Of a stretch of 64,000 nucleotides of DNA, positions 1-12,900 are shown in pieces. The notes under the pieces are model-generated. The model made no database searches and was not told where the DNA came from. It was given only the letters and a program-made list of their open reading frames with translations. The stretch is taken from positions 1,798,001-1,862,000 of the forward strand of contig NC_060060.1 in NCBI RefSeq assembly GCF_020283565.1. Direction: 5' to 3'. How positions within the stretch are numbered: the first letter of the stretch is position 1; every line of letters begins with the position of its first letter. Position numbers and translations under genes: made by a program. The stretch comes from Trifolium pratense (Eukaryota > Streptophyta > Magnoliopsida > Fabales > Fabaceae).

Positions 1-42
1 GACTACCTTTGTAGTGAAAAAGATGCATATCTACATACTTAC

Positions 43-2949
43 CTCTGGTGGGCCTACAACCATAAAGTATAGTCCTTTAACCGGATCATTTGCCAAAGCC
101 ATTTGCTCCACTGGCCCAATTATGTTAGAAATTGTTGCACTTGAATTTCTAATGTGTTGTATACAAATCTAGCTGTAGCCTAGTAGTATTAAAAATATTC
201 AACTAAAACAAAAAAATAAAATTCAAAATAATTGAAGAGACACATGATTAAAAACAATTATTAAAAATTGTGGCATTCATAATGAGACAAATGAAGCATT
301 ACTCATTCTCTTATACAATGAAATTTATTTAGATCTCATACCATTCTGAAAGTGCGTCACACATAAAGTGAGTTCTATATAAATTTCATCCCACGAAAAA
401 TATCGAATGTTCCAAAAGAGTGTTACACTGAATGTTAGTAGCATTAGTTACTAGTTTGTACAAGTATATATTTGTCAAAAAATATTTTTTGAAAACGAAA
501 AAAAAAATTGATCAAATATTTAATGACGACATCAATATGATTAGTTGTACTTTTGTAAGCATGTAGTAATGACATTAAACAAAACATAGACCTACCACCT
601 CTGGGCCTCTCAGTTTTTTTTTACCATATTTAACACCATGCCACTAAGAGGTGTGGCCAAAGAATTTTTCTTCCTATTGATTTCTCTATGAGCTTCCCAA
701 ATAAACTCAAGTGGATTTTCAATTTTTTTACCACTTAGCTCAGGAATTGAAACATGCAAAAATGCAAATTGATTTCCCCAAATAGAATATTTATTATTGT
801 TCTTAATGTCAACCATCTCCTTAACTGACTTATAACCACTAATGTTTCTTGATTCATTTGGTGCATATATAATCGAATTCCAAAGAAAATTAGGCCAGCT
901 ATCACATCATTTGTGCTCTGCAATTAATTTTATGACAAAGAAAAAATTAATAGGCTAGCTAAAGTAACAAAAAATAAAGTAAAATCGTTGACATTTTGAC
1001 AATCAATAGTGAAAGAAGACCACAATTGCATCTTACATTCTTACCTAACCAATGAGACCACAATTGCATGAACCTACCACAATATCACAATTTGAAATAT
1101 ATACTTAAGTAGAAATAAATATTAGGTTTTTTTTTTACAAACGAAATAAATATTAGGTTAAATTACACATTTGTCGCTTTCAATATCGTGAAAGTGCAGT
1201 TTTGGCTTTCCATTTTTTTCCCGAGTGGTCATGGTGTCGTATATTATCCTCTTTGTGGTTTGATAGTGCCCCCTTTGAATTTTCTACAAAACTTTTTTTT
1301 TGAAGGAAATTTTCTACAAAACTTATACTTAGAGAAAATTATTTATTGATGTGACACTCAACTCTCATAGTCAGCATGATTTTTTAAAAATAAAAAATGC
1401 CAAAAATCAACCATGCATGTCCAGAACGAATGAAATCCTTAATTAGAGTTTCAAATTTTTGTTAGTTTAATTTTTGACGTTTCTGGCCGCTTTTGACTGC
1501 CGTAAATGCTGGAAATTCTTGCAGTGATATTCAATTTGATGCATATATATAACATTTTGTTTATATCGATAGTGCATATCAAATAAGCTCTTCAATAATA
1601 CTTAGTTAATTAGAGATATCATCATCACAAAAAAAGAATTTAAGTAGAGATATGTCACATACCACTCCAAGTCTTGATTTCACTTCTTTGATGCAATTCA
1701 TAGAGAATGAGACACTTGAGATATTAATTTTTCTAAGCTTGATATCATCCCCACAAGACCTAATTGGTGTCACATCATCTTCATTCAAACTACTTTTTAA
1801 CATACTCCATCCAAAATCAAATATAGTGTTGAATACTTTAGAGAAAAGTGTTGGAAATGATCTCTTAAAAAATGGTTTGGTATTAAAATTTGATTTAAGT
1901 CTTTGACTTGATGGAAGTGTGAATGGAAGAGAAGGGTTATCAGCTCTTTCTAAACATGAGAGAAGTGCTCCCATTAGAGAATAACCATCACCAAGTGCAT
2001 GATGAAATTTGAACACTAAAGTACCAGCTGCATTTTTTGTTGGATATTTAATTATATGAATTTCCCAAAGTGGTCTATTTTGTGGTAAATGTTCCCTTGC
2101 TATTGTTGACATATATTCATCAAGATATTCATCATAGAGTGATGGTTTGCAAGTGGGAAACTTAGGAATGTTTACACGTTCCTCTAGCTTCACATCAACT
2201 TTCCTCCATTTTTTCTCTCCATTTTGGTCCTTAATCTATTCAAGAAGCAATAGGTGATTACTTTTTTCCTTTAGCATAATTTAATGTAGAATAATCACAT
2301 AAGTATATTTTAGAGAGTGTGGTGTTACTATAATACTCTCTTTGTTCCTTATTACTTGTCATTTTTTGACATTTTCCACCTATCAAAGACAATTAAAAAT
2401 TTAGATCAAACATACTTTCTTTCATATTGCATACAATTAAAATTAGGAGTAGTTCCCGTGAGCATGACTCAGTTGGCAGATACATTGCATGTAGTATGCA
2501 GGAAACCAACAATCGAATTATGGTATTCCCACTTATTCACCTTAATAGAGGTGAAATTCTAGCTACTAGGCTACACTTAACAAAAAATAAATCAGAAAGA
2601 GTAACATTTTTTTCACAAATTGAGCATAGCAAATTTTTCCTAGAGCATTACCTAAATCAAGAAATGGAGGACTAATTAAGAACTAAATTTGAAAAATATA
2701 TTTTACTAAAATTATATTTAAACCTTAAAAAGTAGGGTAGACTATGCATGAGTGAAATGAGCAAGATTTGATTACCATGATGGAGGAGAAACGTGTGTTA
2801 ATATGTTGAAGAAGTGACATGGTTGGTTTGTCATCTATTGGAATCTCAGATTCTAAGACACCTAAAATACATACACTAAGTGAAGAGCTATTCAAATATT
2901 GCCCTGTGGGACTCACTGGCTCTTCAATTTCATCATCAAATAATATTAT
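43..2949 (-). pseudogene. WSD1-type O-acyltransferase pseudogene (copy A), 3' end outside window
   Basis: This is a decayed paralogue of the intact gene at 3963-13712, with matching exons on the minus strand: exon 1 2776-2949, exon 2 1663-2235, exon 3 599-917, exon 4 43-179. The last exon would lie left of the window. Exon 2 still encodes the acyltransferase motif HHALGDG. Lesions seen against copy B: the start codon position is ATA (2947-2949) with no in-frame ATG before the upstream stop; exon 1 lacks four codons; exon 3 lacks a net 46 nt near 850, splitting it into two frames, and has a net 2-nt gain near 610 that creates an early stop; exon 4 has a 1-nt loss. Family knowledge: wax ester synthase/diacylglycerol acyltransferases of the endoplasmic reticulum. 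I infer that no full-length enzyme can be made. A rescued or chimeric transcript is possible but unsupported. Confidence 0.88.
2452..2585 (+). mobile_element. tRNA-derived SINE, degenerate
   Basis: This lies in intron 1 of copy A. It has a tRNA-like head with an A-box-like stretch (gcatgactcagttggcag) and a weaker B-box-like stretch (caatcgaattatgg) about 40 bp on, then an A-rich end. The head resembles a legume SINE family recalled from general knowledge. No clean target-site duplication was found, so the ends are approximate. Confidence 0.5.
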
Positions 2950-3190
2950 CTTTTAAGTTTTGCTATAGGTTCATGATTTAATTTGTTATATAAAGTGAGG
3001 TATATATATACATGGGAAAGGAAGAGTTAGCTGCATAGATAGTTTTGTTGGCATTTATAACTATTTTATTGGTTGGTTTGGTTTTCTTTTTAATGGTCCA
3101 CACAGCCAACTTTGTTGGTAGCTCAATTTTTATTACTCTAATTGTAGTGAAAAAATAGAAATACAGCTTTTTTTTTTGTTTACAAAATGT
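2950..3190 (-). promoter_or_regulatory. Duplicated upstream region of copy A
   Basis: Sequence upstream of copy A resembles that upstream of copy B (13713-13990). Both share a TATATA-type stretch on the minus strand (near 3003-3012 here, near 13830 in B), a block reading ttaatggtc(c)acacagc, and a block reading tttgttggtagct. The duplication that made the pair therefore included about 250 bp of promoter. Promoter function is inferred from position. Confidence 0.45.
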
Positions 3191-3199
3191 GAAAGTCAT

Positions 3200-3962
3200 A
3201 AAACTACTTTTTTTTTTCTTCTCAATGTGAGATACACATTACTTTTTTTACTTTCTGAAAATCATTTTTGATGATAGAAGTGCTGAGGAGTGATGTTAAC
3301 CAGTGACGCGTCTTCTTACATTTGCAGGGACGAAATTGATTGATTTTGAAAAGACAGTCAAAATATTTGTTGCTGTTTATGATCATTGTGCAACGATTTT
3401 ATTGTTTTCTTCCCCAATTTAAACCCTAATTTCACAATTCTATTAATAATCTGAAATGCCTAATTAAGAGACATTCATTATATATATTTTTAAAAACTGA
3501 TGCATTTTCAAAGGTGTATTTTTCTTACACACATCATTGTCCCAAAATATTAATTTCCAAAGCATTTTTGCTGGCTGAAAATAAACCTACTTAAAACTTG
3601 ATGTAAAATTAGCAAAAAATGGATATGCTAATAGTACTTTTCCAAGCAATATGATGCAAACTTAGCCCAAAGAAAAATTCAGTATTATAGGTCTGGCCCA
3701 TTGACAAACTAGCATTTGAAAGGAAGGAAAAAAACTACACATGAGCTTTTTTTGACATAAACATCCTTAATGATCGCACATCTTCGTCCTTATATGCTCA
3801 AATCTGTCAAAATAAACTACCGAAAAACTCAGATAAAATATATTATCGGAAGCTTGCTTCCAATAAAATGCCGCATTTTAAATGCCACATTTTATGGAGT
3901 ATGGAAGATTAATCACCAACATCCTTTTGCTTCAACTTCTTAGACTAAACAATGTATTCCTT
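3200..3962. other. Spacer between the two WSD1-type copies
   Basis: AT-rich spacer of about 760 bp between the upstream region of copy A and the stop codon of copy B. I see no coding exon, RNA gene or bounded transposon. It must contain the 3' UTR and polyadenylation signals of copy B, which I could not place. Confidence 0.5.
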
Positions 3963-6900
3963 TTATTCTTTTTCTGAAGTCTTTCTTGAAGCTTTAATTA
4001 TCATCTCAAGAGATTTCTCCACACAACACTTCATTTTTTGCTTGTCAATGAAATCTTTCTCAGCACCAAATGCAATTCTTAACTTTCCCATATAACTCAT
4101 GATTGTTACCGTGAGACTCTGCAATTTCACAATAACAAAAAACCAAAATATATGATAAAAAAACCTCAAAAATAAACCTTTTTGATTAAAAATGTGCAAA
4201 TAAATCATTTAGTTGCTAAAGTTCACTAGGGATCAGACAATTTGATGTAAAATATACAATTAAAATTTCAACGTGATATTTTTAAAGTGAAAATCCTCGA
4301 TCAAGTTAATCTTTCAAAAAATATCGGCAACACAATAACCAAATTGAAGATTTCAATTTTAGAAATCATTTTAGCATTTAGTTTATTTCTATGACCAAAT
4401 TGTGTGACCTATACGACTTCATAGACGAAATTAGTGATTAACAAAAAAAAAATGGAATTTCTTAAGAAGCATATTAAAAAAAATTAATAATATTAAACAT
4501 AAATTTGAAGATTTCAAATGTTGTTATACTAAGGGGGTGTTTGTTTCACTTCTTAAAATAATATTCCCAGGATACTGAGGCTGGAAATAAATAAACCCAC
4601 GTTTGGTATATTGGAACAAAAAAAAAAGCCTTGGAATAAAAAGTACCCAGGAACCTCAAACTACCCACTTTCTCCCCACCTTCTTCTCCAATTTATTCCC
4701 ATGAGATGAGGGCTGGAAAATTTTGTTCCCAGGAACCATGAACCCATGTTCTACTATGAAAACCCATTTTTACCCTTTGATTTACCCGCTCAATCTTCCC
4801 TCCAAAACAATTTCCACGTTGAAACAATTGCTTTATATTCTACTAAATTGTTTGTTCATCACCAACTTTTCCAATTTTTTCCTGGTTCTGGGTTTCTCCT
4901 TGTTGTTCCAGGTAATATGACCTACTTCTTTTAAACTCTTTCAATTTTTCCACTCTCAGATTTGTATGTTGTTGTTTGCTACTTTTTTTTCGATAATTTG
5001 CTACTTTTTCCACTCTGACGTTGATTTTTTTTTTTTAATATAAATTAGTGTGGGAGTATGGTGAAAGAAGCAAGGAGTGGAATAAGGGAAATATGGTTTT
5101 AGTTGATTATTGATATATTTTTCTTGGAACAGAGATGACTATCATTTGTTTGTTTGAATTTTTTTTATGAGATAAAGATACCAATAAATTACACAATTTT
5201 AGGCTAGAAAAAAGCAAAAAATCAAACAAATTTTAGACATTGATACAAACAGATTTTGAAAATAAGGTGATAATCACGAATAGATTTTGTAGATCCCCAA
5301 GGTAATATGGTTGGTTTCATTGTATATACAGCAGGGGGTATTTTGATAATTTTAATATTCATTCCCAGGAATATACATCCAAAACCAAACATAGTTTAGT
5401 TATTCCTTGAAATTTTTTAACAAAAAATGTCCAGGAATAAAGTTACTAACCAAACACTTTTTTCCCTATTTTCCTGGGAATAAGGTTCCCACTTTCATAT
5501 TCCAGAGAAAGATAAACCTGGGAATCAATTGTGTATCCATGAAACAAACGCCCCCTAAATGTTATAAAAAATGATAATCACTCTTCTCTTCTCTGTGTTT
5601 TTTTTTTTTTGACAAATTCTCTTCTCTGTGTTGTTCAAACATATAAAATACATTATAAAAAAATTCATATAGAATATATCCTATTAGAAAATATCTTTCG
5701 ATGCATGCAATGTCTAGGATGAATGGTAAAAAAATGTTTATGTCTATTAAAATTGATTTGGAGAAGGCTTACGACCGTCTCAATTGGAATTTTATTGAAA
5801 ATTGTCTTTCTGAATGTAAGTTTCCTCCTAAGGTTATTAACATCATTAAACATTGTATTAATTCTCCCTCATATAAAATTCTTTGGAATGGTGAAAAAAC
5901 TGATACTTTTATCCCTTCTCGAGGCATTAGACAAGGGGACCCTCTATCTCCTTACCTTTTTGTTATATGTATGGACCGTTTGTCTCACATTATTGCTGAT
6001 CAGGTAGAGGCTAAGTATTGGAAACCGATGCGAGCAGGTAAATCTGGCCCTCAAATTTCACACCTCCTTTTTGCTGATGATCTTCTTCTTTTTGCAGAGG
6101 CTTCTATTGAACAGGCACATTGTGTGATGCATTGTCTAGAGCTTTTTTGTAAAGCATCTGGCCAAAAGATTAATAATAAAAAAACTCAAGTTTTCTTCTC
6201 CAAGAATGTGGATCAACAACTTAGGGAGGATATTTTGCATCATACAGGATTTGCTCAGGCTACTACAGTGGATACCTATTTGGGAGCTAGTATTGCACCT
6301 GGGAGGACTTCACGGGGAAAATTTCGTCATATTATTGATAAGATTCAAAACAGACTAAGTGGATGGAAACAACAATGTCTGAGTTTTGCTGGTAGACTCA
6401 CTCTATCTAAATCTGTTCTCAGCTCCATCCCTTACTATCATATGCAATATGCTAGAATTCCTAAGACTCTGTGTGATGAGATGGAGAAAATACAAAGAAG
6501 CTTTTTATGGGGGGATACTGATCAACGTCGCAAGCCACATCTGATTAATTGGGAAGTTTGTTGCCTTCCAAAAAAGAATGGTGGTCTAGGCATCAAGAGC
6601 CCCCATCAAATGAACGAGGCGTTCCTTATGAAAATGCTCTGGAACTTGATCACTAATCCCAATGATTTGTGGTGTAGAGTCCTCTATAGCAAGTATGGTA
6701 GGAATAAAGACCTCCGATTCAGCATAAATTCTCAACCTTATGATTCCCCTCTTTGGAAAGCCTTAACAGATATTTGGGATAAATTCCAAGAAAATATGGT
6801 TTGGAAATTAGGCGATGGCAATACAATCAACTTTTGGTTGGACAAGTGGATTCCAGATGGTACCTCGCTTATTAATTCTAGCAGCCAAACTATCATTGAC

Positions 6901-9900
6901 ACTACTCTAAATGTGCGTGATATTCTGAATCCGGAAGGGGACTGGAACCAAAGCTACTTGAATGAAAATTTGACAACTAGCATGACCTACCAGATTTTAG
7001 CCATTCCACCCCCTAATGAGTTGGATGGTCGAGATATGATAGGGTGGGGAGGAACGAACACGAAGCACTTCACGATTCAAAGTGCTTAACAACATACAGC
7101 GTGGTCATATTCACTCTATAGAGGGGGAGTGGCAGGCCATCTGGGCTTGGAGAGGACCTCATAGAATACAAACTTTTATGTGGATGGCAGCGCATGAACG
7201 TATCCTCACAAATTACCGTAGGAGCAGATGGGGTATTGGTATTTCTCCTTTATGCAATATTTGTGGAGCAGCAGACGAGACAGTCATCCATGTGCTACGA
7301 GATTGCATTAGTGCAACACAGGTATGGCTTAGATTAGTGCCTTCTAATCAGAGTTCTAATTTTTTTTCTTTATCTTGCAGGGATTGGATATTCAAAAATA
7401 TAACCAACAATTTCCATGGAACTCATGACCTAAATTGGACTTCGACTTTCATGGTAGCATGCTGGAACCTGTGGAACTGGAGAAACAAAGAAATTTTTGA
7501 AGAAGGTTTTCAACGTCCAACTGACCCTACCTATGTTATTCTCAAGATGGCAACAGAGACTGACAACTGTCTCCACAATATGTGGAGTGATAATCAACAT
7601 GAAACTACGTTCATTGGATGGAGAAGCCCTAGGGAAGGGTGGGTGAAACTCAATTGTGATGGATCTCATAACGATAGACTGGAACTTGCTGGTTGTGGTG
7701 GTTTGTTGAGGAACTCAGATGGCACTTGGCTAAAGGGTTACTCACGAAAACTAGGAAATTGTGATGCTCTCCATGCGGAAATGTGGGGCATGTACCTGGG
7801 ACTAGACCTTGCTCGTAGAGAGGGGATCATGCATCTTCATGTTGAAAGTGACTCTAAAGTCTTGATTGATATGGTGACAAAGAAAAGCAACTTTAAAGGA
7901 AACATACCCACTTTGGTCAGTCGTATCAGACAACTCTTGGAATTAAATTGGCAAGTTCATTTGTCACACATTTGGCGCGAAGGAAACAGAAGCGCCGATT
8001 GGCTTGCTAATTTCAGTTACTCTCTAAGTTCTTTTGATGTTCATTTTATCGAGTCTCCCCCTAGGGAGCTTCAGAGAATTCTTTTTTACGACATATCTGG
8101 GGCTTGCATGCCTAGGAATGTTCGTTTAACTATGTAGTTTCATTTCCTTTGGGCGTTAGCCCTCTACTATACCAAAAGAAAATATCTTTCGATGAAATTA
8201 AAGGAGATTATGAACAATAGAGAAAGAGAATGACATTTAGCAAACAAAATGAATAGCATGTACCAAACAAAATTAAATTACAAGCAAACACATACCTCTG
8301 GTGGACCAACGACCATAAAGTATAAACCTTTAACAGGATGATTTACCAAAGACATTTGTTCCACTGGTCCAATGATGTTTGAGATTGTTGTACTTGAATT
8401 TCTTAAAGTACTGTGTACATATCTAGCTGCAGCCTGAAAAAACAATTTATTACACCAATTAAAAAATTCAGAGTTTCATACTTGTATTTTTCATTTACAT
8501 GTTTATTTAATTAGTTTTTTTTTTATAAAAAAAAAAATAGTTTTTTTTTTTGAAAAAAAAAAACCTCATTTATTGAAGTTCTAGAGACCACAAAAAGGTT
8601 CAAATAAAATATGAAATTAAATATAAAGACTCGAAATCCAGCTCACAAATTGTCTAATTTGAGAGATATTCTCTCCGGTCTCATATATAAATAAATTTTT
8701 AGTTTGTAGGTTCATTCAATTAGTAATGTATTTGGTTAATAATTAATATTAAAGATCAACTATATTAATTATTGAATAAATCTAAAAAGTGAAAATTTGC
8801 TTATATATAAAATCAGAGGGAGTGTTAATCTCACTGCCCACTAACATGAGGCTCATTTGAAGCCGAATTCTTATTCTGTATGGACTGATCCAATACAGAA
8901 AATCACGTCGAAAGAATTCAAATCTAAGACTTTAAAATAAGCACACTCGAAAATCTCAAATTACTTACTTGAAATTCTTCTTAATTAGACATAATAAAAA
9001 ATAATAATGACATTTAATTAAAGCTAACAACCAACCTCAGGACCTCTAATTGCTTTCACCATATTTAAGAGCATGCCAGTAAGAGGTGTAACCAAAGAAT
9101 TTTTCTTCCTGCTAATCTCTTTATGAGCTTCCCAAATAAACTCTAATGGATTGTCAAATTTAGGATCATTAAGCTCTGGAATTGTGACATGCAAAAATGC
9201 AAATTGATTCCCCCAAGCAGCACCACTATTGTTCTTGCTAACCATTTCCTTAACTGATTTATAACCTTTGATGCTTCTTGTATTAAGCAACACCAATGCT
9301 GTTGAGTTAGCTTTTCTTGATTCTTGATTAATTTCTAGCATGTATAATCGAATTCCATAGAAAATTAAGCCAGCAATCACATCATTTATGCTCTGTAAAA
9401 AAAATGGTGACAAATATTAATCAAGATAATGTGTGGATGAGAAATTAATTTATAAAAATGAACATTGTTACCGGTACTGTCACAAAATATAAGCAAAATT
9501 CATATTTTTAGGTTTATTGAATAATTATTGTATTTGGATAAATCAGATTCATTAATTATGTAATTAAACTAAAAGTTTTACTTGTATTTTGAAGAATAAT
9601 TAATATTTTTTCCTCACGTTTTTTTTCTTTTTACTCTCCAACTACTTTACCTATATTTCTATCTATGATTTGACAGTGTCATAAATTAATGAATGCAGGG
9701 GTAGATGTAAAACAGAGAGTGTGACAAAAAAAACTAGGCAACTAGGTACTTTTATGTATGGGTGAAAAAAACTAGGCATAAAATTTATATGCACAGTCTT
9801 TAACAATTTTTCATCTATTTTAAACTCTCAAATTCTTACACTACTAATCAAATAAAATAAAAAAGTTACTGCAATTTCTTTTGAAAAAAAATATTCAAAA

Positions 9901-12900
9901 TTTCACTAAATGTTTAATGAGCTCATGAAAAAGAAAAACAGTTTAAGACCATTTTTTTTTTAATATTTTAAGTTGAAAAATTTGATTGTCTCAAAAAAAA
10001 ATTGAGGGACAAAAATTACACACGATCCGAAATAGATAACTTCAAGTTGAAAAAAAAAACAAAATCTAATTTGAGATATTTCACCTACCACACCAAGTTT
10101 TGTTTTCACTTCTTTGATATGCTCCATAGTGAAAGAAACATTTGAGATAGTAATTTGTCGAAGCTTGACATCATCGGCACGCGACCTAATCGGAGTTAGA
10201 TCGTCTTCAATCATACTACTTTTAACAATACTCCATCCAAAATCCAACATAGACCGAAGCGTCGAGGATAAAATAGAAGGAAATCTTTTGATAATTGCTT
10301 TGGTATTAAAAATTGACTTAGGTCTTTGACTTGATGGAAGTGTAAATGGAAGTGAAGGATTATCAGCTCTTTCTAAACATGAAAGAAGTGCTCCCATTAG
10401 AGAGTAACCATCACCAAGTGCATGATGAAGTTTGAACACTAAAGTACCAGCTGCATTTGTTGTTGGATATCTAATTATGTGAATTTCCCAAAGTGGTCTA
10501 TCTTGTGGTAAATATTCCATTGCTATTTTGGACATATATTCATCAAGACATTCATCATAGTATGAGTTTGTTGATTTGTCACTAGGAAATTCAGGAACTT
10601 TGATGTGTTCCTCCAAATTAACATCAACTTTCTTCCATATTTTCTCTCCACTGAATTGGTCCCTAATCTATTCAATCAAACATCACATCATTAGTTGTGT
10701 GCACATTCAAAGGAATAGTCCATTTGACCATGAAAGCAAATACTTCTTTAAAAAACTAAAGATAAAGAAATATAAAAAAAAAAAATAAATGTAAACTATA
10801 GGTAGGATTTGATTTGCATGTACCAATGATGTAAATCTATTTAGACATGTCATGTATTATATATATTAATGATTATATTTTATAATCTAATATAAAAAAA
10901 ATTGTGTGATTTAATTGAATGCATACAAATCTAAAAGAGTACGATACTTTTGATAATGAAATTTAAACTATTTTTTAAGGCAAATACATGACAACTAAGA
11001 TGTTTAAACTATTTTGATGGAAATGAATCTAATGTAGTCACTTTTTGTGAAGTCAAACTGCAATTAACAGTTTTCAATCGTTTGATTTGATCAACATCAG
11101 GTCACTAAATTTTAATGCAATTTCAGTTTTTTATAAATATTCTGACTTTAAAATTTAGGTCATCTGATTAAAATCAAACGATTGTGATTACTCCGAATGT
11201 ATGCAGTCACACGTATTGAGTATTGAGTACGTGCACCCAATCCACATCCCTATTTTGACACTCCAAAGATGTGACCTATCACTCTAAAAATATTATTAAT
11301 AATATAAACAGCGAATCTCAAAACAGAAATGAATGAGCTTCTTTTTCTCCTTTGATAATGAAATGGTTTATCTTCTAGTCTAGACTAAAATTCTCACACA
11401 ATATCCATTACCCACATAAAAAATATAATTTAAGAAAAACACAAATAATATGTACGAAAACGACTCCTAAAAAAATGTATTTCATCTGTCCCAAAATATA
11501 AGAGAAAATTGGTCAAAGAAAATTGATATATTTAGTTAAAAATATGGACTAGATACAAGGACGGATCCAGAAATTTATAAAACGGGGGACCGAAAAATGT
11601 AATACTTCCTCAGTCTTTAATTTTTTTTGTCTTTTAAACTTTGAGCACACATGTTAAAAAAATTACATTATAAGGTTAGAACTTTTTTTACCCTTAATTC
11701 ATTTGACGCGTACTTTTAATTTTTATAAGTATACAAATTAAAGGAAAAGTTCTTAGTTAGATTGTTTGAGAGAACTTGAACTTAATTCATGTGTGTAAGA
11801 CAATTTTTAGTTAATTTTTACTTACTTTTTGACTGAACTTCAAATTACTAGAATCTCAAAATAGTTAACAACCAAAAATCAATTAAACTAAAATATATTA
11901 TTGATTAGGGAAACCAAAAAAGGAAATTTTTAAATTGAAAATAATACTTTTTAGACTTTCGAGGCGTTGACTGCACAAAGTTCAATGTCATATTACTATA
12001 TTTGCTTCTTAAACAGTGCCCCGGGGGCACTATTTAGCATTTTCCTATTGATTATTATACACACAAAGTTGGACACATTTAATTTAATTTAATTCTATCA
12101 CTAAACAGAACAATTGCAAGCTTGGAATCATGGTTGTATATTATTAGTAGTATTATATATCATTATCATTATGAAGTATATGATAACAAGAGGGAGGGAG
12201 GGGCCCAAGTCCCTGCTTGCCCCTCTGTAAATCCGTCCCTGACTAGATAAATAAACTTTCTTTGACCAATTTTCCCTTATATTTTGGGACGAAGCGGTAG
12301 CTTTCATTCATATATTCTCTCTCATTTCCCATTGTACGACTCAATAAAAAAAAAGCATACATGAATGAAACAACATAACCATTTCATATCATCAGATAAT
12401 TTCTAATTATAGTTTTTGTTTTGGTCAAACTAGGTTCCTATATATAATTGTTTTTAGAGAAAATTCTTATACTAGTTGAGAAGCTCTTTTTGGTGAGTAT
12501 TATCACATAAAGATATGAGGTCATGCCACCTATAAAAAATTATATTCTTGTATATACTTAAAAATACTTTTTCACAATAAAGTAGTAAGATAGATGAATG
12601 AACCCACAAGTCTCATGTTGCCGTTTATTTTGTTATTTCTTTTTAAAAAATATTATATTTGAAGTAACTTTTTTTAACAGATTTTAGTGGAATCTTACAC
12701 TCCAAATCACATTTTTTTTTCTATCTATAAGACTTGAACTTAAGACCATAAATGGGTTACAAACTTACAATTTTAAAACTAAAATAAGTTAAATTCTAAA
12801 ACTAATGTGACACAATAAATGCTCAAAATACACACATTTCCACATGAACATATGTAACACTAATATATTTTCATGGGCATGCTAACATGTGCCGCACATG

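Noticed and set aside
1652..1906. Plus-strand frames opposite the WSD1-type exons (also 10114-10329)
   Set aside because: Reverse-strand shadows of real acyltransferase exons.
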